Positions 51,200-59,636 of a DNA stretch of 64,000 nt are shown in pieces. This DNA comes from Streptomyces griseoruber (GTDB lineage Bacteria > Actinomycetota > Actinomycetes > Streptomycetales > Streptomycetaceae), in the NCBI RefSeq assembly GCF_001514205.1, contig NZ_KQ948773.1, positions 196,016 to 260,015 of the forward strand, in the 5' to 3' direction. Every line of letters begins with the position of its first letter. The stretch's first letter is position 1. Made by a program: the position numbers and the translations under genes. A model generated the notes under the pieces. It made no database searches, was not told the DNA's origin, and worked only from the letters and a program-made list of their open reading frames with translations.

Positions 51200-52329
51200 T
51201 GGACCTGTCCTACACGGCCGAGGAGGAGGACTTCCGCGCCCGGCTGCGGGAGTGGCTCGGCAAGGCGCTGCCCGCGCTCCCGCCGAAGCCGTCCCCGGAC
51301 GACTGGCCCGGCCGCCGCGTCTACGACCTCGGCTGGCAGCGGACGCTGTACGACGCCGGGTACGCGTACGTGCACTGGGACGCCGACCCGACCACCCGGC
51401 TGATCTTCCTGGAGGAGACGGAGCGGGCCGGGGCGCCCTACGTGGGGGCCAACTTCGTCGGACTGTTGCACGCGGGCCCGACGATCGCCGCCGAGGGCAC
51501 GGACGCCCAGCGCGCGCGCTGGCTGGAGCCGATCCTGCGCGGCGAGGAGGTCTGGTGCCAGGGCTTCAGCGAACCGGACGCCGGTTCCGACCTCGCGGCG
51601 CTGCGCACGCGCGCGTGGCGCGACGGCGACGACTACGTGGTGAGCGGGTCCAAGATCTGGACCTCGCACGCCGAGGTCGCCGACTGGTGCGAACTGCTGG
51701 TGCGCACGGACCCCACGGCGGCGAAACACCGGGGCATCACCTGGCTGGCGATGCCCATGGACGCTCCCGGGATCACCGTACGGCCGCTGCGGACGCTCGC
51801 CGGGTCCGCCGAGTTCGCCGAGGTGTTCCTCGACGAGGTGCGGGTGCCCGTCGCCCACCGGGTCGGCGCCGAGAACGACGGCTGGCGGGTCACCATGGTG
51901 ACGCTGTCCTTCGAGCGCGGCACCGCGTTCGTCGGCGAGGTCGTCGCCTGCCGGCGCGTGCTCGGCGAACTGGCCCGCGAGGCCCGCGCGAACGGCCGCT
52001 GGGACGACCCCGTCCTGCGGCGCGGGCTCGCCCTCCTGGAGGCCGAGTTCCGGGCGCTGTGGCGGCTGACGCAGTGGAACGTGAGCGAGGCCTCGGCGGG
52101 CGGGGTGCCCGGTGTCGGGGGTTCGGTCTTCAAACTGAGGTATTCGCACGCCCGTCAGGAGCTGTACGACGCCGCGGCCGACGTCCTGGGCGACGCGGCC
52201 CTCGATCTCGACCGGCCCTGGGTGCTCGACCGGCTCTCCTCGCTGTCGTACACCATCGCGGCCGGCACGTCGCAGATCCAGCGCGACATCGTGGCCGAAC
52301 GGATCCTCGGGCTGCCGAAAGGGCGGTGA
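51199..52329 (+). CDS. Acyl-CoA dehydrogenase, first subunit
   Basis: 376 residues. CQGFSEPDAGSDLA and IWTSHAEVADW are the FAD/substrate motifs, and TIAAGTSQIQRDIVAERILGLPKG is the C-terminal end. TGATG overlap with the amidohydrolase. It is followed by a shorter dehydrogenase, so a heteromeric pair is likely. Confidence 0.9.
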   Translation: MDLSYTAEEEDFRARLREWLGKALPALPPKPSPDDWPGRRVYDLGWQRTLYDAGYAYVHWDADPTTRLIFLEETERAGAPYVGANFVGLLHAGPTIAAEGTDAQRARWLEPILRGEEVWCQGFSEPDAGSDLAALRTRAWRDGDDYVVSGSKIWTSHAEVADWCELLVRTDPTAAKHRGITWLAMPMDAPGITVRPLRTLAGSAEFAEVFLDEVRVPVAHRVGAENDGWRVTMVTLSFERGTAFVGEVVACRRVLGELAREARANGRWDDPVLRRGLALLEAEFRALWRLTQWNVSEASAGGVPGVGGSVFKLRYSHARQELYDAAADVLGDAALDLDRPWVLDRLSSLSYTIAAGTSQIQRDIVAERILGLPKGR

Positions 52330-52338
52330 GACTTCTCC

Positions 52339-53262
52339 GTGCGTTTCCGACTGACCGACGACCAGCGGGCGTTGAGACAAGGGGTACGGGACCTGCTCGC
52401 CCGGCGCTTCGACCGGGACGCGCTGCGGGCGGCCGTGGAACGGCCCGCACTCGACCGGGCGCTGTGGCGGGAGCTGGGCGCGGCCGGGTTCTTCGCGCTG
52501 CGGCTGCCCGAGACGGAGGGCGGGGTCGGACTCGGGCTGCCCGAGGCGGTGTTGGCCTTCGAGGAGGCGGGCCGGGCGCTTCTGCCGGGCCCCCTGGTCG
52601 CCACCCACCTCGCGGCGGGCCGGGTGCCCGGAGCGGCCGAGGGGGAGACCGTCGTGACGACCGTGGACGCCGGCGGGCTGGTGGAGTGGCTGGCCGCGGC
52701 GGACGTGGTGGACGAGAGGGGCGGGGAGGGCGGGGCGGCCGGGGGGAACGGGGACGCCGCGGGGGCCGTGGCGCTGCGGTCGGTCGACCCGTTGACTCCC
52801 TTGCACCGGGTGCCGCGGCGCTCCCGGCGTACGGCGTCCGAGCCCGTCGCCGTCCTCCTCACCGCCGCCGAACAGCTCGGTACCGCCACGCGCGCGTGCG
52901 AGCTGGCCGTGCAACACGCGCGGGCACGCGAGCAGTTCGGGCAGCCGATCGGCGCCTTCCAGGCCGTCAAGCATCTCTGTGCGGAGCTGCTGGTGCGGGT
53001 CGAGGTGGCCCGTGCGGCGGTCTACGCGGCCGCCGTGACCGCCGATCCCGCCGACGTCGCGGCCGCCCGGCTCCTCGCCGACGAGGCCGCCGTACGCGGT
53101 GCGCGGGACTGTCTCCAGGTGTACGGCGGCATGGGGTTCACCTGGGAGGCGGACGTCCATCTGCTGCTGAAACGCGCCTGGGTGCGCACCCGGCGTGCGG
53201 GGGGTGGTACGGAGAGTGAGGAACTGCTCGCGCGTGAACTGCTGAGCGGAGCGGGCCGGTAG
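52339..53262 (+). CDS. Acyl-CoA dehydrogenase, short second subunit
   Basis: 307 residues, clearly shorter than the usual 380. The N-terminal helical and C-terminal helical domains (LQVYGGMGFTWEADVHLLLKRAW) are there; the middle beta domain is reduced to about 50 residues and includes a GGEGGAAGGNGD loop. Actinobacteria have heteromeric dehydrogenases in which the second chain has lost part of the flavin domain. GTG 52339 is weak in ribosome site and ten bases after the preceding stop. Confidence 0.85.
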   Translation: MRFRLTDDQRALRQGVRDLLARRFDRDALRAAVERPALDRALWRELGAAGFFALRLPETEGGVGLGLPEAVLAFEEAGRALLPGPLVATHLAAGRVPGAAEGETVVTTVDAGGLVEWLAAADVVDERGGEGGAAGGNGDAAGAVALRSVDPLTPLHRVPRRSRRTASEPVAVLLTAAEQLGTATRACELAVQHARAREQFGQPIGAFQAVKHLCAELLVRVEVARAAVYAAAVTADPADVAAARLLADEAAVRGARDCLQVYGGMGFTWEADVHLLLKRAWVRTRRAGGGTESEELLARELLSGAGR

Positions 53263-53797
53263 CGCCGCTGCCTGCGCCGACGACATGCGCGGGGCTCGGA
53301 CTGCCGTACGGGTGTCGCGGATTGTGGCATACCGGGTTCACGGAGCGTTGATACCGGGTTGTGTCCGATGTGTGACCCGTCACGGCCCGGAGTCGACCGG
53401 GCGCTCCGGTACCTTCTGTGGGATGCGAGTGGTTCCGAGCATGAGCCATGCCGGCGGTGCCCCTGGGGCGGTGCCGAAACCGGCGGTGCGCGCCGCTGCT
53501 CGCAGGGCGGACGGGCTTCAGGCCTCCGTCTGTTCGACTCCCTGGCGCGGGCGTCGCACAGTATGCCGCACGGGTACTCCTTCGCGCTGGAATATGCCCG
53601 AAGCGCTTGTTGAGGTGACTGTACGTCAACCAAGCTGTCTCGTAAGGGATTCACGTTCCGTCACGCTGCCTCTGGCCGTTGTTCTGGCCATGCAGAAAAT
53701 GGCTACGATCGTGGCCCCCGTCGTCATGGTGCCCACGCGACCCGCGTGGCTCGCGTGGCGCACGGCCATGTGTCCGCCGGTTCGGATGGTGTGAGCG
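53263..53797. other. 535-bp gap before the HATPase gene
   Basis: Contains ATACCGGGTT twice, 22 bp apart (53329 and 53351), and an AT-richer promoter-like stretch near 53675-53712 (TTGTTC, then TACGAT 18 bases downstream). Frames 53359-53613 (+) and 53138-53629 (-) are open but show no known family and are not called. Confidence 0.45.
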
Positions 53798-54385
53798 GTG
53801 CAGGTGCTTCAAGTGCAACTGGAGATCCGGCCCGACCCCGCAGAAGTGGGGCGCGCCCGGAGGTGGGCCCGTTCGCGCCTGGCCGGGTGCGGCATAGGGG
53901 ACGACGAACCGCTCGCCGAGACGTTGGTCCTGCTCGTCTCCGAACTGGTCACCAACGCCGTGGTGCACACCGGCTGTCCGGCCGTCGTGCGGCTGTCGCT
54001 GCCGGGCGCCGGACCGGGCGCGGCGGGCGGGGCGGCCGCCGTCCGGCTGGAGGTGGTGGACACCAGTGACCGCGCCCCCGTGCCCCGCTGCGTGGGTGAC
54101 GACGCCACCGGCGGCCGGGGCCTGGCCCTCGTCGACTGTCTCGCGGACCGCTGGGGCTGGAACGTGGAGGGTGGCGGCAAGCGCATCTGGTGCGAGCTGG
54201 ACCGCTGCGAGCGGCCCGTCGAGGGCGCGGTGGGCGGCGAGAGCGCGGGTGAGCGCGAGGTTCTGACGGGTGGCCGGCAGGCCGCGGCCTACCCGGAGCC
54301 GGTGTACCCGAAGCCGCCCCTGTACCCGAAGCCGCCGGTCCGCCCGGAACCCGCCTACGAGGGGCGCGCGTTCGAGGCGGTGTGA
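53798..54385 (+). CDS. RsbW-like HATPase (anti-sigma/ATP-binding) protein
   Basis: 195 residues. N-box LVSELVTNAVVHTG, G1 box LEVVDTSDRAPVP and G2 box GGRGLALVDCLADRWG of serine-kinase-type anti-sigma factors. The C-terminus has YPEPVYPKPPLYPKPP repeats. It is free-standing without STAS or sigma partner adjacent. GTG 53798 or 53804 may be used. Confidence 0.8.
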   Translation: MQVLQVQLEIRPDPAEVGRARRWARSRLAGCGIGDDEPLAETLVLLVSELVTNAVVHTGCPAVVRLSLPGAGPGAAGGAAAVRLEVVDTSDRAPVPRCVGDDATGGRGLALVDCLADRWGWNVEGGGKRIWCELDRCERPVEGAVGGESAGEREVLTGGRQAAAYPEPVYPKPPLYPKPPVRPEPAYEGRAFEAV

Positions 54386-54900
54386 GTCCCGTGCTGCCGT
54401 GCTGCCGTGCTGCCGTGCTGCCGTGCTGCCGTGGTGCCGTGCTGCCGTGGTGACCTGATGGCCTGATGCCGTGCCGGTGCGGCGGGTGGTTCGGTGGGTC
54501 GGTCGGCGGGCGCATCGCCGCGAAAGGGCGGCGGCCTGCGGGGCACCGGGGCAGAAAGCGCTGTCGTCCTGAGCCGGCGCGGCCTCGGTGCGCCCGGATG
54601 TGCTTCCGTGCGCGCCCATTGCAAATGGGGCGTAAGTAACAAATCTCCGTCCAGGTGTTGACGCGGCGTGTCCGTTTGATCACGCTTGTGGTCAGCGATT
54701 CACCGCGAGGGGACGACGAGGGCCTCGACGACGCGAGCCCTTGCCGAGTGTGGGTCGTGAGTCGGCGTCGAGTCCCTCAGGGCCGGAGGGGGAGCCGGGG
54801 AGGGCACGCCGAGTCGGATGGCGGCGCGCGGTGCCGTGCTCGGGGCGGGCAGCGGCGCGCCGCCATCGGACGTCCGCCGGAGGCGCGGACCCCGGGGGGC
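54386..54900. other. 515-bp gap with a microsatellite and an AT-richer patch
   Basis: Begins with the 8-bp tandem repeats (54391-54454). The stretch 54612-54665 is AT-richer (CCCATTGCAAATGGG hairpin, AAGTAACAAATC, then TTGACG at 54658), typical of a promoter or an untranslated region. No gene was recognised; the frames across it are shadows of the cyclase-family gene. Confidence 0.45.
54391..54454. repeat. 8-bp tandem repeat GTGCTGCC, eight units
   Basis: Five perfect GTGCTGCC units in a row, then GTGGTGCC, GTGCTGCC and GTGGTGAC. It starts five bases after the HATPase stop. The unit length is not a multiple of three. Confidence 0.9.
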
Positions 54901-55827
54901 TCAGAGGACGGCCACGGGGGCCACCGGAGTTCCCGTGCCGCCGACGAACGGCTCCGGCATCGCCGACAGCAGGAACGCGTACCGGCCTTCTTGTCCACAG
55001 GCTGTGGACAACTCTTCGAGATTCCAGTTCTGGCCCTGGAGCATCCCCATCTCCACCAGGTCGAGGGCGTGCACCGGCAGCCACAGGCCCTCGATCTCCG
55101 GCGGGAAGATCTCGAACGTCATGGTGTCGTTGGCGACGGCCGCCACATCGCGCGCGTGGAACCACTCCGGCGTACGCACCGACAGCCCCGGCGACGGGAA
55201 CGCGTACGCGTGCTTGTCACCCGCCAGATAGAGCTGGACCTGCCCGGTCCGTACGAGCACGATGTCGCCGGCGCGCACCCGCGTACCCGCCAGTTCCTCC
55301 GCCGCCTCCAGGTCCTCCGGTGTCACCGAATGCCCGCCCGCCAGCCGGTCCACGCCCCGCGCGCGTGCCACGTCCAGGAGCACCCCGCGCGAGACGATGT
55401 GCCGCGCCTTGTCGATCCCGCTGAACTCGGCGCCCGCGTGCGCGGTGATGCCGGACGCCGGACGGCCGTTGTAGATCTTCCCCGAGTGCGAGACATGGGT
55501 CAGCGCGTCCCAGTGGGTGGCCGCCTGCAGGCCCATCGTCACGGCGTCGTCGCTGCACGCGACCGTGCCGGGGCCGAAGATCTCCTGGTTGATCTGCACC
55601 ATGGTGTGCATCGGGTTGACCCGCCCCGGGATCATCCCGGTCTGCACACCGTCCTCGCGCAGGGGGAGGGCCAGCGGCACCCGGCGCCCCGAGCGGATCT
55701 CGGCGGCCGCGCCCCGCACCACCTCGTCGGTGATCAGGTTGAGCGTGCCGATCTCGTCGGCGGCTCCCCAGCGCCCCCAGTTGTTGACGCGCTTGGCGAT
55801 GTCGTGGAACTCCTCCGGCAGTGCCAT
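54901..55827 (-). CDS. Cyclase-family (kynurenine formamidase-like) metal hydrolase
   Basis: 308 residues. ATHWDALTHVSHSGKIYNG carries the His-x-x-Asp-x-x-x-His metal motif of the cyclase/formamidase family. Such proteins hydrolyse amide, lactone or arylformamide bonds. It is divergent from the SDR-ACAD-ADH operon and shares the operator region, so probably works in the same pathway. Confidence 0.85.
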   Translation of the reverse strand: MALPEEFHDIAKRVNNWGRWGAADEIGTLNLITDEVVRGAAAEIRSGRRVPLALPLREDGVQTGMIPGRVNPMHTMVQINQEIFGPGTVACSDDAVTMGLQAATHWDALTHVSHSGKIYNGRPASGITAHAGAEFSGIDKARHIVSRGVLLDVARARGVDRLAGGHSVTPEDLEAAEELAGTRVRAGDIVLVRTGQVQLYLAGDKHAYAFPSPGLSVRTPEWFHARDVAAVANDTMTFEIFPPEIEGLWLPVHALDLVEMGMLQGQNWNLEELSTACGQEGRYAFLLSAMPEPFVGGTGTPVAPVAVL

Positions 55828-55874
55828 CCGGTGCCTCCCCGGGGCTTGTCCTCGCCCGACCGGCGGGACATAAA

Positions 55875-55927
55875 ATCTAACGGTCCGTCAGATACGTTCT
55901 TCGAAAGCATCTAACCGTCCGTCGGAA
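55875..55927. promoter_or_regulatory. Pair of operator-like repeats in the divergent promoter
   Basis: ATCTAACGG T CCGTCAGAT (55875-55893) is an imperfect 19-bp palindrome with one mismatch. A second related copy, ATCTAACCGTCCGTCGGA, starts at 55909, 34 bp later. The first matches the site at 49958 at 16 of 20 positions. Confidence 0.75.
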
Positions 55928-55947
55928 AACGCGGGAAGGGGCCGGGC

Positions 55948-56862
55948 GTGGGGAACTTCTTGGCCGGCAAGGCCGTCGCCGTCACAGGGGCGGGACGGGG
56001 CATCGGACGGGCGGTGGCGCTCGCGGCGGCGGCCGAGGGCGCCCGGGTCGTCGTCAACGACTACGGGGTGGGCGTGGACGGCGCGTCGCCCACGAGCGAG
56101 GTGGCCGAGGCCGTCGTCAAGGAGATCGAGGCGGCGGGAGGTCAGGCCGTCGCGGTCGCCGACGACATCTCCACGATGGCGGGCGGACAGCGGGTCGTGG
56201 ACACCGCGCTGGAGACGTACGGGCGGCTCGACGGGGTCGTCTGCGTCGCCGGGATCCTGCGTGAGCGGATGCTGTTCAACATGTCCGAGGAGGAGTGGGA
56301 CCCGGTCGTCGCCACCCATCTCAAGGGCACCTTCACGGTCTTCCGGGCGGCCTCCGCGGTCATGCGCCGGCAAGGGTCCGGCGCGCTCATCGGCTTCACC
56401 AGCGGCAACCACCAGGGGTCCGTCTCGCAGGCCAACTACAGCGCGGCGAAGGGCGGGATCATCTCGCTGGTGCGCAGCGCGGCGCTGGGCCTGCACAAGT
56501 ACGGGGTGACCGCCAACGCGGTCGCGCCGGTCGCGCGGACGCGGATGTCGGCCGGGGTGCCGATGGAGCTCGCGGAGATCGGGGAGCCGGAGGATGTCGC
56601 CGCGATGGTGATTTTCCTCTTGTCGGACCGCTCGCGGGAGCTGGGGATAACCGGGCAGGTCTACACGGTCGCCGGTGCGAAGATCGCTGTGTGGGCACAG
56701 CCCCGGGAGATGCGCGCCGTGTATGCGGAGGGCGGTTCCTGGACGCCCTCGCGCATCGCGGAGGTGCTGCCGGGGTCGGTGGGGGTGGATCCGATGCCGA
56801 TGCTGGAGCGGTTGGAGGAGATGCGGCGGGCCGCGGCGGAAGGCGCGCGGCCCAACGGGTGA
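55948..56862 (+). CDS. SDR-family oxidoreductase
   Basis: 304 residues. TGAGRGIGRAVA nucleotide motif, then SVSQANYSAAKGG with catalytic Tyr and Lys; the Ser is in FTSGNHQG. The C-terminal extension fits 3-hydroxyacyl-CoA or hydroxysteroid dehydrogenases. GTG 55948 starts the operon that continues with a dehydrogenase and an ADH. Confidence 0.9.
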   Translation: MGNFLAGKAVAVTGAGRGIGRAVALAAAAEGARVVVNDYGVGVDGASPTSEVAEAVVKEIEAAGGQAVAVADDISTMAGGQRVVDTALETYGRLDGVVCVAGILRERMLFNMSEEEWDPVVATHLKGTFTVFRAASAVMRRQGSGALIGFTSGNHQGSVSQANYSAAKGGIISLVRSAALGLHKYGVTANAVAPVARTRMSAGVPMELAEIGEPEDVAAMVIFLLSDRSRELGITGQVYTVAGAKIAVWAQPREMRAVYAEGGSWTPSRIAEVLPGSVGVDPMPMLERLEEMRRAAAEGARPNG

Positions 56863-56907
56863 CCAGGCCCCAGGTGGGTGCAGTGGCCCTGACTCAAGGA
56901 GCTGAAC

Positions 56908-58062
56908 GTGGATTTCGGGTTCACCGCGGACGACGACGGGTTCCGCGCCGAAGCTCGGGAATGGCTGGACGCGCATGCCCCGCACGCCACCGACCGCCGA
57001 AGCTGGGAGCGGACGCTCGGTGCTGCCGGGTGGATCGGGCTGGGGTGGGGGGAGGGGGGGTACGGGAACCGGACCGCCGGTCTGACCCGGCAGGTCGCCT
57101 GGGCCGAGGAGTACGCGCGCTCGGGTGCCCCGCCCCGGTCCGGGCACATCGGGGAGAACCTGCTCGCGCCCACCCTGATCACCCATGGCACCCCCGAGCA
57201 GAAGGACCGGTTCCTGCCGCCCGTCGCCGCCGGTGCCGAACTCTGGTGCCAGGGGTACAGCGAGCCGGGTGCCGGGTCCGACCTCGCCGGAGTGCGGACG
57301 CGGGCGGAGGCCGACGAGGGCGGCCGGACGTACCGCGTCAGCGGGCAGAAGATCTGGACCTCCCTCGCGCACGAGGCCGACTGGTGCTTCGTCCTCGCCC
57401 GCACCGACCCCGGCTCGACCCGTCACCACGGGCTGTCCTTCCTCCTCGTGCCCATGGACCAGCCGGGCCGGATCGAGGTGCGGCCCATCCGGCAGCTCAC
57501 CGGCACCAGCGAGTTCAACGAGGTCTTCTTCGACGGGGCGCAGGCGCGCGCGGAGCATGTCGTCGGGGCCGTGGGCGAGGGCTGGCGGGTCGCGATGAGC
57601 CTCCTCGGGTTCGAACGCGGAGTGTCGACGCTCGCCCAGCAGATCGGGTTCGCCGAGGAACTGGGGCGCGTGGTCCGTACGGCCGTGGAGACGGGCGCCG
57701 CCGACGATCCCGTCGTACGCGAGCGGCTGGTGCGGCTGTGGGCCGAGCTGCGGACCATGCGGTGGAACGCGCTGCGGACCCTGGGCGGTTCGGGCGGGCC
57801 GGGGGCGCCCAGCGTGGCCAAACTGCTGTGGGCGGGCTGGCACCAGCGTCTCGGGGAGGCCGCGGTGGGGGTGCGCGGCGCGTCGGCGAGCGCGGGCCCG
57901 GCGGACTGGACGCCCGCGACGCCGTACGAACTCGACGACGCGCAGCAGCTGTTCCTGTTCTCCCGGGCCGACACGATCTACGGCGGCTCGGACCAGATCC
58001 AGCGCACGATCATCGCCGAGCGCGTGCTCGGCCTGCCCAGAGAACGCAAGGGGGTCGTCTGA
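56908..58062 (+). CDS. Acyl-CoA dehydrogenase
   Basis: 384 residues. YSEPGAGSDLAGVRTRAE, IWTSLAHEADWCFVLARTD and YGGSDQIQRTIIAERVLGLP are the family motifs. GTG 56908 has AAGGAG nine bases upstream. Part of the second acyl-CoA cluster; the substrate is unknown. Confidence 0.9.
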   Translation: MDFGFTADDDGFRAEAREWLDAHAPHATDRRSWERTLGAAGWIGLGWGEGGYGNRTAGLTRQVAWAEEYARSGAPPRSGHIGENLLAPTLITHGTPEQKDRFLPPVAAGAELWCQGYSEPGAGSDLAGVRTRAEADEGGRTYRVSGQKIWTSLAHEADWCFVLARTDPGSTRHHGLSFLLVPMDQPGRIEVRPIRQLTGTSEFNEVFFDGAQARAEHVVGAVGEGWRVAMSLLGFERGVSTLAQQIGFAEELGRVVRTAVETGAADDPVVRERLVRLWAELRTMRWNALRTLGGSGGPGAPSVAKLLWAGWHQRLGEAAVGVRGASASAGPADWTPATPYELDDAQQLFLFSRADTIYGGSDQIQRTIIAERVLGLPRERKGVV

Positions 58063-59111
58063 TGCGAGGCGTGCTGTTCGACGGGAAGCGGGCGGAGGTC
58101 GTCGACGACCTCGACGTACGCGATCCGGGGCCCGGCGAGGTGCTCGTGGCGATCTCGGCGGCCGGGCTGTGCCACAGCGACCTGTCGGTGATCGACGGGA
58201 CGATCCCCTTCCCGGCGCCGGTGGTGCTCGGGCACGAGGGGGCGGGGGTGGTGGAGGCCGTGGGGGCCGGGGTCACCCATGTCGCCCCCGGCGACCACGT
58301 GGCCCTGTCCACCCTCGCCAGCTGCGGGACCTGCGCCGAGTGCGACCGGGGGCGGCCGACGATGTGCCGGCAGGCCATCGGGCGGCCCCAGAGGCCGTTC
58401 ACGCGCGCGGGGCGGGCGGTGTACCAGTTCGCCTCCAACTCCGCCTTCGCCGAGCGGACCGTCGTGAAGGCCGTCCAGGCGGTGCGGATACCCGAGGACA
58501 TCCCGCTGGCGTCCGCCGCCCTGATCGGGTGCGGGGTGCTGACCGGCGTGGGCGCCGTGCTCAACCGCGCGCGGGTGGGGTACGGCGAGAGCGTCGTCGT
58601 CATCGGCACGGGCGGGATCGGGCTCAACGTGCTCCAGGGCGCGCGGATCGCGGGCGCGCTGCGGATCGTCGCGGTCGACTCCAACCCGGCGAAGGAGGGC
58701 GTGGCCCGGAGGTTCGGGGCGACCGACTTCCTGACGTCCACGGAGGCCGTGCGGGACGTGCTGCCGACGGGCGCGGACCATGTCTTCGAGTGCGTCGGAC
58801 GGGTGGAGCTGATCCGGGCCGCCGTCGACCTGCTGGACCGGCACGGGCAGGCGGTCCTGCTGGGGGTGCCGCCGGCCACCGCCGAGGCGTCCTTCCTGGT
58901 CTCCTCCCTCTTCCTCGACAAGTCCATCCTGGGCTGCCGCTACGGCGCCTCCCGCCCCCAGCGGGACATCGCCCTGTACGCCGGCCTGTACCGCGAGGGC
59001 CGGCTGCTCCTCGACGAACTCATCACCCGGACCTACCCGGTGGAGGACTTCGAGAAGGCGGCGGCGGACGCGGAGGCGGGACGGGTGGCGCGGGGGGTGC
59101 TCACGTTCTAG
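58062..59111 (+). CDS. Zinc-dependent alcohol dehydrogenase (Rxyl_3153/AdhC-like)
   Basis: 349 residues. Zinc ligands in GLCHSDL, GHEGAG, and the structural CGTCAECDRGRPTMC; NAD-binding GTGGIGLNVLQGA. The stop TAG (59109-59111) lies inside the left arm of the MITE-like element, so the last codons or stop may be supplied by it. ATG 58062 overlaps the preceding stop (TGATG). Confidence 0.92.
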   Translation: MRGVLFDGKRAEVVDDLDVRDPGPGEVLVAISAAGLCHSDLSVIDGTIPFPAPVVLGHEGAGVVEAVGAGVTHVAPGDHVALSTLASCGTCAECDRGRPTMCRQAIGRPQRPFTRAGRAVYQFASNSAFAERTVVKAVQAVRIPEDIPLASAALIGCGVLTGVGAVLNRARVGYGESVVVIGTGGIGLNVLQGARIAGALRIVAVDSNPAKEGVARRFGATDFLTSTEAVRDVLPTGADHVFECVGRVELIRAAVDLLDRHGQAVLLGVPPATAEASFLVSSLFLDKSILGCRYGASRPQRDIALYAGLYREGRLLLDELITRTYPVEDFEKAAADAEAGRVARGVLTF

Positions 59112-59276
59112 TGCCGCGGCAGGCAACGTTTGCCCGTCAAGGAGCGGCGTCCGGTGCGTGCTCTCGGCGTGCCGGCCGGAAGTCCTCGTACTGGACGTAC
59201 TTGGGCTTTCGGCCGGTGCGGCGAGAGTGCGTGCCGGGCGTCGCGACGGGGCGAACGTTGCCTGCCGCGGCACTAG
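59108..59276. mobile_element. 169-bp MITE-like inverted-repeat element
   Basis: Perfect terminal arms of 23 bp (59108-59130 and 59254-59276, starting CTAGTGCCGCGG) flank an almost fully self-complementary interior, and many mismatches between the two halves are T-C or G-A changes that keep G-U pairs in RNA. It has no gene of its own. It sits exactly at the end of the ADH gene and inside the 3' end of the gene at 59137. Ends CTAG may include a target duplication. Confidence 0.8.
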
Positions 59277-59559
59277 ACAGCGGTCGGCTCTCGGCGGTAC
59301 GGCTCCTCGTGGTCACGGCGAGGCTCAGCAGCGCCTCGACCGCGGAGAAGGCGCCGAGGCGCAGACTCCAGGAGCCGATCGAGGACTGCGCGACGTCGGC
59401 GAGGGCCGGCATCCGGAGCAGCACGGTGCCCAGCGCGAATCCGACGACGGTGCCGACGACCACGGCCCAAGTCGGCGGCTCGTGGACGACGGTCACCACG
59501 ACGCCCGCGAGGGCCACGACGGCGCAGAGCGCGACGACCAGGGTGAGATACATACCCAT
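59137..59559 (-). CDS. Small membrane protein with MITE-coded C-terminus
   Basis: 140 residues from ATG 59559. Two hydrophobic segments (about 4-22 and 29-48) and a shorter third (about 67-81) suggest a small integral membrane protein. The last 46 or so residues, ending at 59137, are read through the MITE-like element, whose codons give RRTGRKPKYVQYEDFRPARRE. The original C-terminus was probably replaced. It is downstream of the histidine kinase on the same strand. Confidence 0.6.
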   Translation of the reverse strand: MGMYLTLVVALCAVVALAGVVVTVVHEPPTWAVVVGTVVGFALGTVLLRMPALADVAQSSIGSWSLRLGAFSAVEALLSLAVTTRSRTAESRPLSSAAAGNVRPVATPGTHSRRTGRKPKYVQYEDFRPARREHAPDAAP

Positions 59560-59636
59560 GAGTGTTCCGGCGGACGAAGGCCCTCCCATCGTCTTGGGGA
59601 ACGAACCCTGCCTGTATCTCTGGGTAGAGACCCGCG

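Noticed and set aside
53138..53629. 163-codon minus-strand frame in the gap before the HATPase gene
   Set aside because: Composition is typical of antisense frames, no ribosome site and no family resemblance.
54655..55914. 419-codon plus-strand frame
   Set aside because: Mostly antisense to the well-supported cyclase-family gene; Arg/Gly/Pro-rich shadow.
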